Shown here: positions 41,772 to 51,554 of the stretch, one piece after another
Position numbering within the stretch: position 1 is the stretch's first letter
How the letters are laid out: every line of letters begins with the position of its first letter
Assembly: GCF_900105125.1 (NCBI RefSeq)
Contig: NZ_LT629750.1
Span: 1,302,001-1,366,000, forward strand
Direction: 5' to 3'
DNA length: 64,000 nucleotides
From: Bradyrhizobium canariense
GTDB lineage: Bacteria > Pseudomonadota > Alphaproteobacteria > Rhizobiales > Xanthobacteraceae
Notes under the pieces: model-generated
Database searches by the model: none
What the model was told of the DNA's origin: nothing
The model's input: the letters and a program-made list of their open reading frames with translations, nothing else
Program-made: the position numbers and the translations under genes

Positions 41772-43031
41772 ATGGCAGTCGAACTACCACGCTCCCGCGC
41801 ATCAAGCTCCGCCGACGCCCGCCTTTGGCGCGGCCTGATTGCAGCTGCCCTCGCGATAACGGTCGGCTGGGGCAGCCTGGTACACGCCGCCAACCACAGC
41901 GTGCAGGGTGCCGCGAAAGAGGAGGGCGGTTTCGAGGGGGACGCGCCGACCGCGATCCTGATCGAAGCCACCAGCGGCAGCGTGCTGTTCGAGAAGAACG
42001 CCGACGAGCTGCGCGCGCCGTCCAGCATGATGAAGCTGATGACCGCCGAAGTGGTTCTGCACGCGCTCAAGCAGGGCGACATCAAACTGACCGACGAATA
42101 CCGGATCAGCGAGAATGCCTGGCGCAAGGGCGGCGCCCCCTCGGGCACCTCGACCATGTTTGCAGCCCTCAACAGCAAGGTTTCGGTCGACGATCTCTTG
42201 CACGGCGCCATCATCCAGAGCGGCAACGACGCCTGTATCGCGCTGGCGGAGGGGATGGCCGGCAACGAGCAGAGCTTCGCCGCTGATATGATGACCAAAC
42301 GCGCCCGCGAGCTCGGCCTGACCCAATCGACCTTCGCCAATTCCAACGGTCTGCCCGATCCCGGCAACAAGATGACCGTGCGCGAACTGGCCAAGCTGGC
42401 GCGTTACATCATGCTGACCTATCCGGAATCCTACAAATTATTCGGCGAGAAGGAATTCACCTGGAACAAGATCCGGCAGCTGAACCGCAACCCGCTATTG
42501 ACGTCGCTCGAAGGCGCCGATGGGCTCAAGACCGGCTACACCAAAGAGGGCGGCTACGGCATGGTCGGCTCGGCCGTGCAGAACGGGATACGGCTGATCG
42601 TCGTCGTCAACGGGCTTGAGGATTCCGAAGACCGTGCGTCCGAAGCCAAGAAAATGCTTGAATGGGGATTCCGTAATTTCGAAGTGAAAACCCTGTTCGC
42701 GGCGCAGCAACCGATCGGCTATGCCAAGGTGTTCGGCGGCGACAGCGGCTCGGTCAAGCTCTCCAGTCCCGAACCGGTCAAGGTGATGGTGCAAAAGAAT
42801 GGAAACGATAAATTGATCGCGCGCATCGTCTATAACGGACCGGTGCGTGCGCCGATCGCGCCCGGTCAGCAAGTTGGCGTGGTCAAGGTCTGGCGAAACG
42901 CCAATATCGCCGTGGAGACGCCGATTTACACGTCAGAAGCGATCGGCAAGGGATCGACGATGCGGCGGGCGGTGGACGGTGTGAGCGAACTCGTGATCGG
43001 AATGTTTCGCGCGGGCGCCGAGAAGCTCTGA
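41772..43031 (+). CDS. D-alanyl-D-alanine carboxypeptidase (penicillin-binding protein 5/6 type)
   Basis: 419 residues. N-terminal signal sequence, then the serine peptidase motifs SMMK (SXXK), SGN in QSGNDACIALAEG (SXN) and KTG in LKTGYTKEGGYG. The C-terminal PBP5_C beta domain (about 285-380) and a final amphipathic helix for membrane attachment are present. It trims the terminal D-Ala from peptidoglycan pentapeptides. It is followed after 2 bases by tmk, so it leads the tmk-holB-metG-tatD operon. Confidence 0.92.
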   Translation: MAVELPRSRASSSADARLWRGLIAAALAITVGWGSLVHAANHSVQGAAKEEGGFEGDAPTAILIEATSGSVLFEKNADELRAPSSMMKLMTAEVVLHALKQGDIKLTDEYRISENAWRKGGAPSGTSTMFAALNSKVSVDDLLHGAIIQSGNDACIALAEGMAGNEQSFAADMMTKRARELGLTQSTFANSNGLPDPGNKMTVRELAKLARYIMLTYPESYKLFGEKEFTWNKIRQLNRNPLLTSLEGADGLKTGYTKEGGYGMVGSAVQNGIRLIVVVNGLEDSEDRASEAKKMLEWGFRNFEVKTLFAAQQPIGYAKVFGGDSGSVKLSSPEPVKVMVQKNGNDKLIARIVYNGPVRAPIAPGQQVGVVKVWRNANIAVETPIYTSEAIGKGSTMRRAVDGVSELVIGMFRAGAEKL

Positions 43032-43033
43032 GC

Positions 43034-43726
43034 ATGGCCGAGGCAGCGGTCAAACGATCTCCCGGACGCGGACGGTTCATCACGTTTGAAGGCGGTGAGG
43101 GATCTGGCAAATCCACGCAGATCAAGACGCTTGCAGAACGTCTCAACGCGGCGAAGTTGCGCATCCTCGTGACCCGCGAGCCGGGTGGATCGCCGGGCGC
43201 CGAAATCATCCGGCATCTCGTGTTGTCCGGAATGGGCAAGCTGCTGGGTCCGGACGCGGAAACGCTATTGTTTGCGGCCGCGCGCGATGACCACGTGCGT
43301 ACCGTGATCCAGCCAGCCTTGAACCAGGGAACATGGGTGCTGTGCGACCGATTCTCCGATTCGACACGCGTCTATCAGGGCAGGCTCGGGCACGTTTCAC
43401 CTGAGGTCCTCAATGCAATGGAGCGCGTGACCATCGGCGATCTCAAGCCCGATCTGACGATTATTCTGGATGTCCCGGTGGAGGTCGGTATGCAGCGCGC
43501 GGCGGCGCGCCGCGGCACCGGCGCGCCCGACCGGTTCGAGGCCGAAGACGTCAGGTTTCATCAGGAGTTGCGCGAGGGATATCGGCAGATCGCAGCAAGC
43601 GAGCCACAGCGATGCGTGCTGATCGACGCCAACGCCGATCCCGCCACGGTTGCTGCGAATATCTGGGCCGTCGTGCGCGACCGTTTGTTCGCGGTCAATG
43701 CCGGTAACGCGGTCAATTCAGCATGA
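43034..43726 (+). CDS. tmk: thymidylate kinase
   Basis: 230 residues. P-loop FEGGEGSGKSTQ, the DR motif CDRFSDSTRVYQG and the LID region RRGTGAPDRFE mark dTMP kinase, which makes dTDP for DNA synthesis. The N-terminus is about 12 residues longer than usual. It overlaps the holB start by 4 bases. Confidence 0.95.
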   Translation: MAEAAVKRSPGRGRFITFEGGEGSGKSTQIKTLAERLNAAKLRILVTREPGGSPGAEIIRHLVLSGMGKLLGPDAETLLFAAARDDHVRTVIQPALNQGTWVLCDRFSDSTRVYQGRLGHVSPEVLNAMERVTIGDLKPDLTIILDVPVEVGMQRAAARRGTGAPDRFEAEDVRFHQELREGYRQIAASEPQRCVLIDANADPATVAANIWAVVRDRLFAVNAGNAVNSA

Positions 43727-44766
43727 GCGCACGCCAGACCGAACCCCAGATCGCCGTTCAGCATCCGCGCGAAACCGCCTGTTTATTCGGACATCGCGAA
43801 GCCGAGATGGCGCTGTTAAACGCCTATCGCAGCGGGCGTATCCCGCACGCCTGGCTGATCGGCGGCGCACAGGGCATCGGCAAGGCGACGTTGGCCTATC
43901 GCACGGCCAGATTCGTGCTCACGCATCGCAATCCGCTAGCGACCGACGTGCAACGCGCCGAAACGCTTGAGGTCGATCCGGCTGATTCCGTCGCGCGCCA
44001 CGTTGCGGCAGGCGCGCATGGCGGCCTGCTGACACTGGAGCGCACGGTCAATGACAAGGGCGCGATGCGGACCGTCATCACCGTCGACGAGACCCGGGAG
44101 ACCATTTCGTTCTTCGGATCGACCGCGGCGGTGGATGGCTGGCGGGTCTGCATTGTCGACACCGTCGATGAACTCAATCCCAATGCGGCCAATGCGTTGC
44201 TGAAGGTGCTTGAGGAGCCGCCGCAACGGTCGCTGTTCCTGCTCGTCAGCCACGCGCCGGCGCGGGTTCTGCCGACCATTCTCTCGCGCTGCCGAAAGCT
44301 GATGTTACGCCCGCTGGCCACGGACGATGTGATCCGCGCCGCCGCTCAAGCCGCCAGCATCGCGATCGATGACCCTGCGCTGGCCGAGGCGGCCGAGGCC
44401 GCGGAAGGGAGCATCGCGCGTGCGCTGACATTGCTTGGCGGCGACGCCCTCAAACTTCAGCAGCGGACCGCGGTGCTGTTGGCGATGCTGCCGCGCCTCG
44501 ACGCGCGTGAACTGCATGCGCTGGGCGACTCGCTCGGCGGCAGCGACCGGGTTGCGCTTACAGCCTTTATCGATAGCGTCGATCGCTGGGTCAGCGAGCG
44601 CCTGCGTGCCGACGTCAATGCCAATGCGAACCTGCCCCGCCTTGCACGACTGGCGGAGGTATGGGAAAAGATCAATCGCGCCGCGCGCGATGCCGAAGCT
44701 TATAATCTTGAACGAAAGCCGCTGGTTTTCTCGGTGTTCGGGCTGCTTGCGGAAGCAACGCAGTAA
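43723..44766 (+). CDS. holB: DNA polymerase III subunit delta'
   Basis: 347 residues. AAA+ clamp-loader fold with modified Walker A GGAQGIGKATLAYR, the sensor/SRC-like ILSRCRKLMLRPL and the segment NAANALLKVLEEPP. It belongs to the clamp loader that loads the beta clamp. Its start overlaps tmk and metG follows, the common alphaproteobacterial order tmk-holB-metG-tatD. Confidence 0.93.
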   Translation: MSARQTEPQIAVQHPRETACLFGHREAEMALLNAYRSGRIPHAWLIGGAQGIGKATLAYRTARFVLTHRNPLATDVQRAETLEVDPADSVARHVAAGAHGGLLTLERTVNDKGAMRTVITVDETRETISFFGSTAAVDGWRVCIVDTVDELNPNAANALLKVLEEPPQRSLFLLVSHAPARVLPTILSRCRKLMLRPLATDDVIRAAAQAASIAIDDPALAEAAEAAEGSIARALTLLGGDALKLQQRTAVLLAMLPRLDARELHALGDSLGGSDRVALTAFIDSVDRWVSERLRADVNANANLPRLARLAEVWEKINRAARDAEAYNLERKPLVFSVFGLLAEATQ

Positions 44767-44819
44767 CACACCTCGCCAGATTATTTTTCGGCAATCCCGT
44801 TTGAACAATAGAGGAATTT

Positions 44820-46760
44820 GTGGTGGCGACGCCCAAGAGACAATCTTCGAAGAAAACTTCCAACAAGCGATCCGCAAAGAAAGCTCGCAAATCGCAGCCC
44901 GCCCGCGCCACCAAGGCTGCCGCGGCGAAGAAACGCGCGAAGAAGAGCAAGCGCATCGTCAAGAAAGCCAAAAAGAACGCCAGGAAAACGGCGAAGAAAA
45001 TCGTCAAAAAAACAACGAAGAAGACAGCAAAGAAAACGACGAAGAAAATCGCGGTAAAAAGGCTTCCCGGGAATCCTGCGAAGAAAGCGACGGCGAAGGA
45101 TCCCAGTCCAGCGCCACTTAAAACGGCCGCAAAAACACCGCCGGTCCCCGCGAAATCGGCAGCCGGAACCACGCACGAGCAGGCTCCTCGTGTCGTGAAG
45201 CCTGCGGCTGCAACGGCGCGAAACTCCTACTACATCACGACCGCGATCGCGTATCCGAACGGCACGCCGCATATCGGTCACGCCTATGAGGCGATCGCGA
45301 CCGATGCCCTGGCGCGCTTCCAGCGGCTCGATGGCAAGGATGTGTTTTTCCTCACCGGCACCGATGAGCATGGTCTGAAGATGATCCAGACCGCGCAGAA
45401 CGAGGGGATGTCGCCGGCCGATCTGGCCACGCGCAACGCCAGCCGCTTCAAGGAAATGGATGAACGCCTGAACGTTTCGTTCGACCGATTTATCCGCACC
45501 TCAGAGCCGGCGCATCATCGTTCGGTTCAGACGGTCTGGAATCGCATGCAGCAGGCCGGCGACATCTACATCGACGCCTATTCCGGCTGGTATTCGGTGC
45601 GCGACGAGGCTTACTACGCCGAAGACGAGACCACCCTCGGCGAGGACAATGTACGCCGTGGACCGCAGGGCACGCCGGTCGAGTGGGTCGAGGAGAAGAG
45701 CTATTTCTTCAAACTCTCGGCCTATCAGGACAAACTGCTCGCGCTCTACAACGATCAGCCCGATTTCATCGGACCGGACTCACGCCGCAACGAAGTCATG
45801 AGCTTCGTGAAAGGCGGGCTGAAGGATCTCTCGATCTCACGCACCACGTTCGATTGGGGGGTCAAGGTGCCGAATGATCCCGAGCACGTGATGTACGTCT
45901 GGGTCGACGCATTGACAAACTACATCACCGGCGTCGGCTTTCCCGACGAGAGCGCCGAGAACTGGCACTACTGGCCGGCTGATGTGCACATCATCGGCAA
46001 GGACATCATTCGCTTTCACGCGGTATACTGGCCGGCGTTCCTGATGTCGGCCGGCATTCCCGTGCAGAAGCGTGTCTACGCGCACGGCTTCCTGTTCAAC
46101 AGGGGCGAGAAGATGTCGAAATCGGTCGGCAATGTCGTCGACCCCTTCAATCTCGCCGATCAATATGGCGTCGACCAGATGCGCTATTTCTTCCTGCGCG
46201 AGGTGCCGTTCGGACAGGACGGCAGCTATAACCACGAAGCCATCGTCGCACGCATCAATGCCGATCTCGCCAACGATCTCGGCAATCTGGCGCAGCGCTC
46301 GCTGTCGATGATCGCGAAGCAATACGGCGGCGTGCTGCCCGAGCCCGGCGCCTTCAGTGACAACGACCAGGCTATTCTCACCCAGGCCGACGGCATGATC
46401 GGCCTGGCCCGAACGGCGATGGGCACGCAGCAGATTCATCACTGGTTAAATGCCGTCTGGGCCGTGGTGGCCGAAGCCAATCGCTATTTCGCGGGTGAAG
46501 CGCCTTGGGCGCTGGCGAAAACCGATCCTGCACGCCAGCGCACCGTTTTGTATGTGACCGCCGAGGTAGTCCGTCAAATCGCCATCCTGGCGCAACCGGC
46601 GATGCCGGAGGCCTCGGCAAAGCTGCTGGATATTCTCGGCATTCCCGACGGGAATACGTCGCGCGATTTCGCGGCACTTGGCGCTCGGATCACATCCGGC
46701 ACTGTGTTGCCGGCACCTGCGCCGGTGTTCCCGCGTTACATCGAACCAACGGACGCCTGA
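44820..46760 (+). CDS. metG: methionyl-tRNA synthetase with histone-H1-like N-terminal extension
   Basis: 646 residues from GTG at 44820 (GTG 44823 also possible; GAGGA upstream). The catalytic core begins near residue 135 ([20 protein letters not shown]) and has HIGH at 151-154, GTDEHGLK and KMSKS in [10 protein letters not shown]. The usual CxxC zinc knuckle is absent ([13 protein letters not shown]), as in one MetRS class. Residues 1-80 contain 29 Lys, 7 Arg and no acidic residue, with [18 protein letters not shown] repeats. No ATG lies near the core start, so the tail should be translated. The C-terminal tRNA-binding EMAP domain is missing; the basic tail may replace it. Confidence 0.93.
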   Translation: MVATPKRQSSKKTSNKRSAKKARKSQPARATKAAAAKKRAKKSKRIVKKAKKNARKTAKKIVKKTTKKTAKKTTKKIAVKRLPGNPAKKATAKDPSPAPLKTAAKTPPVPAKSAAGTTHEQAPRVVKPAAATARNSYYITTAIAYPNGTPHIGHAYEAIATDALARFQRLDGKDVFFLTGTDEHGLKMIQTAQNEGMSPADLATRNASRFKEMDERLNVSFDRFIRTSEPAHHRSVQTVWNRMQQAGDIYIDAYSGWYSVRDEAYYAEDETTLGEDNVRRGPQGTPVEWVEEKSYFFKLSAYQDKLLALYNDQPDFIGPDSRRNEVMSFVKGGLKDLSISRTTFDWGVKVPNDPEHVMYVWVDALTNYITGVGFPDESAENWHYWPADVHIIGKDIIRFHAVYWPAFLMSAGIPVQKRVYAHGFLFNRGEKMSKSVGNVVDPFNLADQYGVDQMRYFFLREVPFGQDGSYNHEAIVARINADLANDLGNLAQRSLSMIAKQYGGVLPEPGAFSDNDQAILTQADGMIGLARTAMGTQQIHHWLNAVWAVVAEANRYFAGEAPWALAKTDPARQRTVLYVTAEVVRQIAILAQPAMPEASAKLLDILGIPDGNTSRDFAALGARITSGTVLPAPAPVFPRYIEPTDA

Positions 46761-46774
46761 ACGATTTGAAGCCG

Positions 46775-47566
46775 ATGCTGATCGACAGCCATTGCCACCT
46801 TGATTTTCCGGATTTTGCCGACGATCTCGACGCCGTTGTCGGGCGCGCCGAGGGTGCCGGGATCAAGCGCATCGTCACCATCTCAACCCGGGTGAGGCGG
46901 CTTAACGCGTTGCTGGAGATCACCGCACGCTTTCCACACGTCTATTGCTCGGTCGGCACCCATCCGCATCAGGCCGACGAAGAAGACGGCATTCCCGCCG
47001 GCGAACTGATCGAGCTGACAAGACATCCCAAGGTCGTGGCCCTGGGCGAGGCCGGGCTGGACTATTTCTATGAGCACGGCTCCCGCGAGGCCCAGGAGCG
47101 CGGCTTTCGTACGCATATCGCAGCCGCGCGCGCAACCGGACTGCCACTGGTCATTCATACCCGTGAAGCAGATGAGGACTGCGGCCGCATCCTCGAAGAT
47201 GAAATGGCCCAAGGGTCGTTCCGTGCCGTGCTGCATTGTTACACCGGCGGGCGCGAGCTTGCGATGAAAGCAATCGCCCTGGGTCTTTCGATTTCGTTCA
47301 CGGGGATTCTGACCTTCAAGAAATCGCAAGCCTTGCGCGATCTCGCGGCCGAGCTGCCGGCCGATCGCATCATGGTCGAAACCGACGCGCCATATCTCGC
47401 CCCCGGCAAATTCCGCGGCAAACGCAACGAACCGTCTTATGTCGTGGAAACCGCCAAGGTGCTGGCGGAAACGCGCGGCGTTTCGCTGGAGGAGATTTCG
47501 CGGCAAACGACCGAGAACTTCTTCCGCCTGTTCAGCAAAGTACCGGCCGCTCAAACGGCCGCATGA
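46775..47566 (+). CDS. tatD: TatD-family metal-dependent hydrolase
   Basis: 263 residues from the ATG at 46775, 14 bases after metG. Metal ligands are visible in IDSHCHLD, GEAGLDYF (Glu), VIHTREAD, LHCYTGG and VETDAPYL. TatD/YcfH proteins are Mg-dependent 3'-5' DNA exonucleases or related hydrolases. It is the last housekeeping gene before the carbohydrate region. Confidence 0.92.
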   Translation: MLIDSHCHLDFPDFADDLDAVVGRAEGAGIKRIVTISTRVRRLNALLEITARFPHVYCSVGTHPHQADEEDGIPAGELIELTRHPKVVALGEAGLDYFYEHGSREAQERGFRTHIAAARATGLPLVIHTREADEDCGRILEDEMAQGSFRAVLHCYTGGRELAMKAIALGLSISFTGILTFKKSQALRDLAAELPADRIMVETDAPYLAPGKFRGKRNEPSYVVETAKVLAETRGVSLEEISRQTTENFFRLFSKVPAAQTAA

Positions 47567-47645
47567 CGCGGATCGTCATCGATCCTCGCCTGACCTGCAT
47601 AAACAGCTGATCGACGCGAAGGTCCGACCGTCGAGTGGCCGATCG

Positions 47646-48407
47646 CTAACGCGGAGTCGTCCGTCCGGTATGAGCAGGAATTTGACCGGCATCGATGTTG
47701 CGGATCGGAACACGACGGAGCAGGGAGATGATGGTGATGCCAAGCTCGTAATAAGTGCGCGGACGCAGCGCTCGTGAGGAGCCCTTCAGTTCCGCGTTCA
47801 GGCTGACCGGAACCTGTACGTGGGTGAGACCGAGCTGTAACAGCGAGATCAACGCGCAGATCTGATAACCATAGCCGTCGGCCTTGACGGGTATCTGCCG
47901 CAGCCATCTTACCGGATAGATAATCATGCTGTGATAGTCGAACAGCCAGAAACCGAACATGCAGTTCAGAACAAATCGAAGCGAATGCGACTGTATCGAG
48001 CGATTGAGCGAGCGGTCCGACTGATTGTCACGATAGGTGATCACGATATCGGCGGCGCCTGCCGCCTTGAACATTCTGGCAATGCCTTCGTTTTGAAAGG
48101 CGTGATCGCCGGGGATCAGGGTGATCCCGTCAAACTTCGCCCGTAACAAGGCGGACTTGAAGGCCGCGCCGACCCCTTGCCGTTGCGCGTGATGAACGAC
48201 CACAACGCGCGGCTCCTGGGCTGCAAAACCATCCATGATCGCCCCCGTGGCGTCGGTACTTCCATCGTCGATCAGGATGATTTCAAAGTCGTCGAGCAAA
48301 TCGCGGGCAAGTGGCAAGATGCCATCTATCGTGTCGGCAATCTTCTCTTGCTCATTGAGAGCCGGAACGACGATCGTAAGCCTTCTGGCCGGCCTAGGAG
48401 ATGACAT
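47646..48407 (-). CDS. family 2 glycosyltransferase (DPM1/polyprenyl-phosphate type)
   Basis: 253 residues. GT-A fold with VVPALNEQEKIADTI, IDDGSTDATGAIM (nucleotide-sugar binding) and LIPGDHAFQNEG in the DxD position. A hydrophobic stretch (FVLNCMFGFWLFDYHSMIIY) near 150 may sit in the membrane. It probably transfers a sugar to a polyprenyl phosphate or a surface glycan. It is convergent with tatD, 79 bases away, and the first gene of the carbohydrate region. Confidence 0.85.
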   Translation of the reverse strand: MSSPRPARRLTIVVPALNEQEKIADTIDGILPLARDLLDDFEIILIDDGSTDATGAIMDGFAAQEPRVVVVHHAQRQGVGAAFKSALLRAKFDGITLIPGDHAFQNEGIARMFKAAGAADIVITYRDNQSDRSLNRSIQSHSLRFVLNCMFGFWLFDYHSMIIYPVRWLRQIPVKADGYGYQICALISLLQLGLTHVQVPVSLNAELKGSSRALRPRTYYELGITIISLLRRVPIRNIDAGQIPAHTGRTTPR

Positions 48408-48557
48408 CGTATGCTGTACCGATTTCGTGTGACTTGAGATTAGTGAAGGAGGAGGTTCGCTACGGCAATCAAGGGTCTTAATGCTCTACGTTATTCGAAG
48501 GCAGTAAACAATACCGGCGCAGCCTTTTCGGAATTGCGAGGTGACCCCGCAAGTAGT

Positions 48558-49106
48558 TCATAAGTCTTGTGTTTTTTTCAAGGGGCTCGTTGAATCGGAA
48601 AAGTCGTACAGGCCAGTATCGCCGATCGCGAACGCGCGGCGCAGTCGTGCGATGCGGGCCGCCAACTTCCGGCCAGCCGCAGTCGCCACGAAGGAAGAGC
48701 CGACGCACTCGGCAAAGCCGGCCTCGACCAGGATATCGGTTCTGCCACGGAATAGATTCGGAACCTGGTGCTCGACAATGTCTGAAAGGAGAACCTCGCG
48801 GTTGGGCCGTTTGGCCAAATCGAGCAGGATTTCGAGCGAAACTGATTTGTAGACTGCACCAAAAGCAAAAATGTAACTCATGGCGCCAAAGCTGAAGATC
48901 GATGCGGCGTCCCAGTATCGGAATTGCTGCACGGTCATGACGCCCAGCGCCACACTGGCGAGATGCGAAATGATGGCGGCGATCGCGAGAACGATCACCG
49001 GTGGAATGGGCAAGGCCGCAAGTCGCGCGATGAATTGCATGGCGCGCGCCATGATGACGAACAACACGACCCCGATGATTCCGCAGGCGAACGACATCAT
49101 TGCCAT
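48558..49106 (-). CDS. membrane protein with C-terminal winged-helix-like domain (twin 2)
   Basis: 182 residues. Three to four membrane helices in the first ~100 residues. The cytoplasmic tail reads LEILLDLAKRPNREVLLSDI ... RTDILVEAGFAE ... FVATAAGRKLAARIARLRR. The helix-helix-strand pattern resembles a winged helix (GFAE... VATAAGRKLA as recognition helix and wing). Its ATG follows the stop of the upstream gene directly (TAGATG), and that gene has the same architecture. Neither family is known to me. The pair lies beside GT2 and GT-C genes. Confidence 0.65.
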   Translation of the reverse strand: MAMMSFACGIIGVVLFVIMARAMQFIARLAALPIPPVIVLAIAAIISHLASVALGVMTVQQFRYWDAASIFSFGAMSYIFAFGAVYKSVSLEILLDLAKRPNREVLLSDIVEHQVPNLFRGRTDILVEAGFAECVGSSFVATAAGRKLAARIARLRRAFAIGDTGLYDFSDSTSPLKKTQDL

Positions 49107-49613
49107 CTATCCAAGACCCGTCGCGAAGCGAACTAATTTGACGAGACGCACCACCGCCATGCCCGTGGGTGTCACGGCGATCTTGCCATCGGCGGAAACC
49201 ACCATTCCGGAACCAAGCAGCAGTTTCAGACGGTTATGCGCGAACGTGCTCAGATCTCCGCCTTGCATGTAGGCGGCGGCCCATTGCTCCGACGTGATAG
49301 GTTGTCCGGTCTGCGCAAGCGCCGTCAGCAACGTCAGCGTAAAGCCCCAGGCCAGCAGGCTCCAAAGCACATAGGACAGTATGATCGCCGTCGCCAAAAG
49401 CAGGATGCCACCAAGGACGTCATCGAACTGCCGATCACCGGGCAGTGCGAAGCACGCGATCGCAAAAAGTCCCACGGCGGTAGCACAGCCGATTCGAAAA
49501 CGGCTGCCAGCGCCGCGAATGCCGGGGATCCGCGCGTAGCACAGCAACAGAAATGGAAGCGCGACGCTTAGACAAATCGCGGTGGTTTGCGCTGGGCCCG
49601 GTAAAATGCTCAT
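49107..49613 (-). CDS. membrane protein with C-terminal winged-helix-like domain (twin 1)
   Basis: 168 residues. Two short and one longer hydrophobic segments (to about residue 100), then a soluble tail, ITSEQWAAAYMQGGDLSTFA ... RLKLLLGSGMVV ... KIAVTPTGMAVVRLVKLVR. The tail parallels that of the next gene (RL..L..SG.V ... VT..G), suggesting distant relatives made as a membrane complex. Starts with ATG at 49613. Function unknown; glycan-export or sensing accessory is only an inference from position. Confidence 0.65.
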   Translation of the reverse strand: MSILPGPAQTTAICLSVALPFLLLCYARIPGIRGAGSRFRIGCATAVGLFAIACFALPGDRQFDDVLGGILLLATAIILSYVLWSLLAWGFTLTLLTALAQTGQPITSEQWAAAYMQGGDLSTFAHNRLKLLLGSGMVVSADGKIAVTPTGMAVVRLVKLVRFATGLG

Positions 49614-49782
49614 TGCAGAAGATCACCCGGCCAGGCGTCGATACGCTGTGCCGCCCCTCGGTCTGTTCGGCAGTCTATATGAGGTCGGATTTTCCCGGTC
49701 AATGACCCGCTGAGGCGGTAGCCAGTGTCCGCTTGCGCCGGTCCGGTCCGCATGACAGGTTTCCGCCCCTCAAGGAGCAAAA

Positions 49783-51456
49783 ATGCCGTCTCTCCGCAGC
49801 ACTAAAACGTTCACTCCGCTTTATGCCATAACAATCCTGCTGGTTCTCCTGCTGGCCGCTCATGCGCCGATGACGTTGAATGACGGCCTTTTCATGGATG
49901 ACTGGCTGGTGCTTAAGCTTCGCCCGGATTACGTGGTCGATCTCGATTTCCTATTGAACGGCGCCGGTCATCCGATTTTTTTTAGCTATGATTACATCGC
50001 CAATCTGACGGGCAATCCGGTCCTGCTGATGAAGGTATTGGCGCTTGCGGGCATTTTTTGCGGAGCCGTCTGCCTGCTGCTGGCAGCAACGCGCCTCAAT
50101 CTGCTGACGCGGCCCGAGGCCGTAGGATTTGCGCTAATCGTTTGGACCTATCCCGGCTATCAGCTTTGGGCTGGCAAGGCGAACGCTGTTTATGTCTTCA
50201 GCTTCGGTCTTTTCTTCGTTGGCGCATGGTTACTGACACTCGCTTTCAGTATCAAGGGTATACGGCATGTCCTGCTTCGTATCGCGACCGCGATGGTGTT
50301 TTTTTTAAGCTTTGCGCTCAACTCGACAATGGTGCTGTACGCGTTTGCGATGCTCGGTCTGCTCGTTGCGGTATGGCGTGACAACGATCAGGAACAAAGT
50401 GCGATCCAGCGCGCGTTCTGGTCAGCCTGGCGTTGCGCGACGGGATACCCAGAGTTGGTGGTACTTCCCCTGATCTATTGGGGCGTGCTCAACATTTGGT
50501 TCAAACGCGTCGGCGTATATGCTGGACACTATAACGCCCATCTTCCGACGTTCCCGGAACTGATGGATGGCTGGTCGGCTTTCTTTCTCTCCGGATACAG
50601 AGACGTTCTGACAAATGTCGCCCGAGCGGCGCTCGACAGCCGGGCTCCGTTCATACTGGCCGCTCTTTTCATCATTATCGGCTTTCTTCTGCTGCGCCTC
50701 GACACGAAACGGTCCCGCCTGTCCGAACATCCGATCGCGCTGCCGTTGTTACTTGGCCCGGCTCTCTTTCTAGCGCTGTCGCTGCCTTATCTCATCGCTG
50801 GTCTACGGCCCGCCGGTAATTTTTACGAAAGCCGCCATCTGCTGATGTTCGGCTTGCCACTGGCATTGAGTCTTCTCGCCGTCAAGCGTTTGGCGGAGAT
50901 ATCGATTGGTGAAGGAGCTGCCTTCGCCAGCGTCTTCGGACTAGGATCGATTTTGTCCATTGCCATGCTGTGGAACGGCTATGTTTTCATGCAGGCGAGG
51001 GTGCTGAAGCAGGCCGCCTTGTCCAGCCATCTCGTCAGCATGGCGAAGCCGGCTGCGACGGTGTTCGGTGTCGATGATGGTTTTCTCGATTATCCGTCAC
51101 GGTATTCGCCGTCCGGTATCGCCGAGGCCAGCGGCATGCTGCGGCTCGCCTGGGGCGATCAGCCGCTGTTTGGATTTACCATGCGGGCGGAGCGGCCAAC
51201 GATCCTGCAAGAAATGGAATTTCTCCGGACCGCCGAAGGCAGTGCATTTCATAATATCGATCCATCTGGTCCGCAGGCGACTATTTCATTCCAGCCGGGT
51301 CCGGCTGCCGCGCCCAATGCCGTGTTGGTAAGGCACTATTATGCTTGCCGGTTGCTGGCGCGTTGCGACGTTTCGGCGTTCCTGATGCAACTGGCGCTCG
51401 TCAAGATCGAGGTCGGGCCGATCGCCGGCGTAACGCCACTCGATCCTTCGAACTAG
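49783..51456 (+). CDS. polytopic membrane protein, GT-C glycosyltransferase-like
   Basis: 557 residues with about ten membrane helices and a soluble C-terminal part of ~150 residues. The first extracytoplasmic loop has NDGLFMDDWLVLKL. The acidic pair before Trp (DDW) is the place where GT-C enzymes such as ArnT/PMT/O-antigen transferases hold their catalytic Asp. GGAGC precedes the ATG. It resembles the 570-residue protein at 54004 in design (GDDWTVYY at the same spot), although overall identity is low. Likely transfers a lipid-linked sugar in the periplasm. Confidence 0.7.
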   Translation: MPSLRSTKTFTPLYAITILLVLLLAAHAPMTLNDGLFMDDWLVLKLRPDYVVDLDFLLNGAGHPIFFSYDYIANLTGNPVLLMKVLALAGIFCGAVCLLLAATRLNLLTRPEAVGFALIVWTYPGYQLWAGKANAVYVFSFGLFFVGAWLLTLAFSIKGIRHVLLRIATAMVFFLSFALNSTMVLYAFAMLGLLVAVWRDNDQEQSAIQRAFWSAWRCATGYPELVVLPLIYWGVLNIWFKRVGVYAGHYNAHLPTFPELMDGWSAFFLSGYRDVLTNVARAALDSRAPFILAALFIIIGFLLLRLDTKRSRLSEHPIALPLLLGPALFLALSLPYLIAGLRPAGNFYESRHLLMFGLPLALSLLAVKRLAEISIGEGAAFASVFGLGSILSIAMLWNGYVFMQARVLKQAALSSHLVSMAKPAATVFGVDDGFLDYPSRYSPSGIAEASGMLRLAWGDQPLFGFTMRAERPTILQEMEFLRTAEGSAFHNIDPSGPQATISFQPGPAAAPNAVLVRHYYACRLLARCDVSAFLMQLALVKIEVGPIAGVTPLDPSN

Positions 51457-51554
51457 TTCTTCTGTCGCGCAAGCCGGCAATCGCGTGGCAGCTACAGCAT
51501 GATCGCGAGGAGTGAACCCCGGTATTTGGAATCCGATCAAGCGAAATCAAACTT

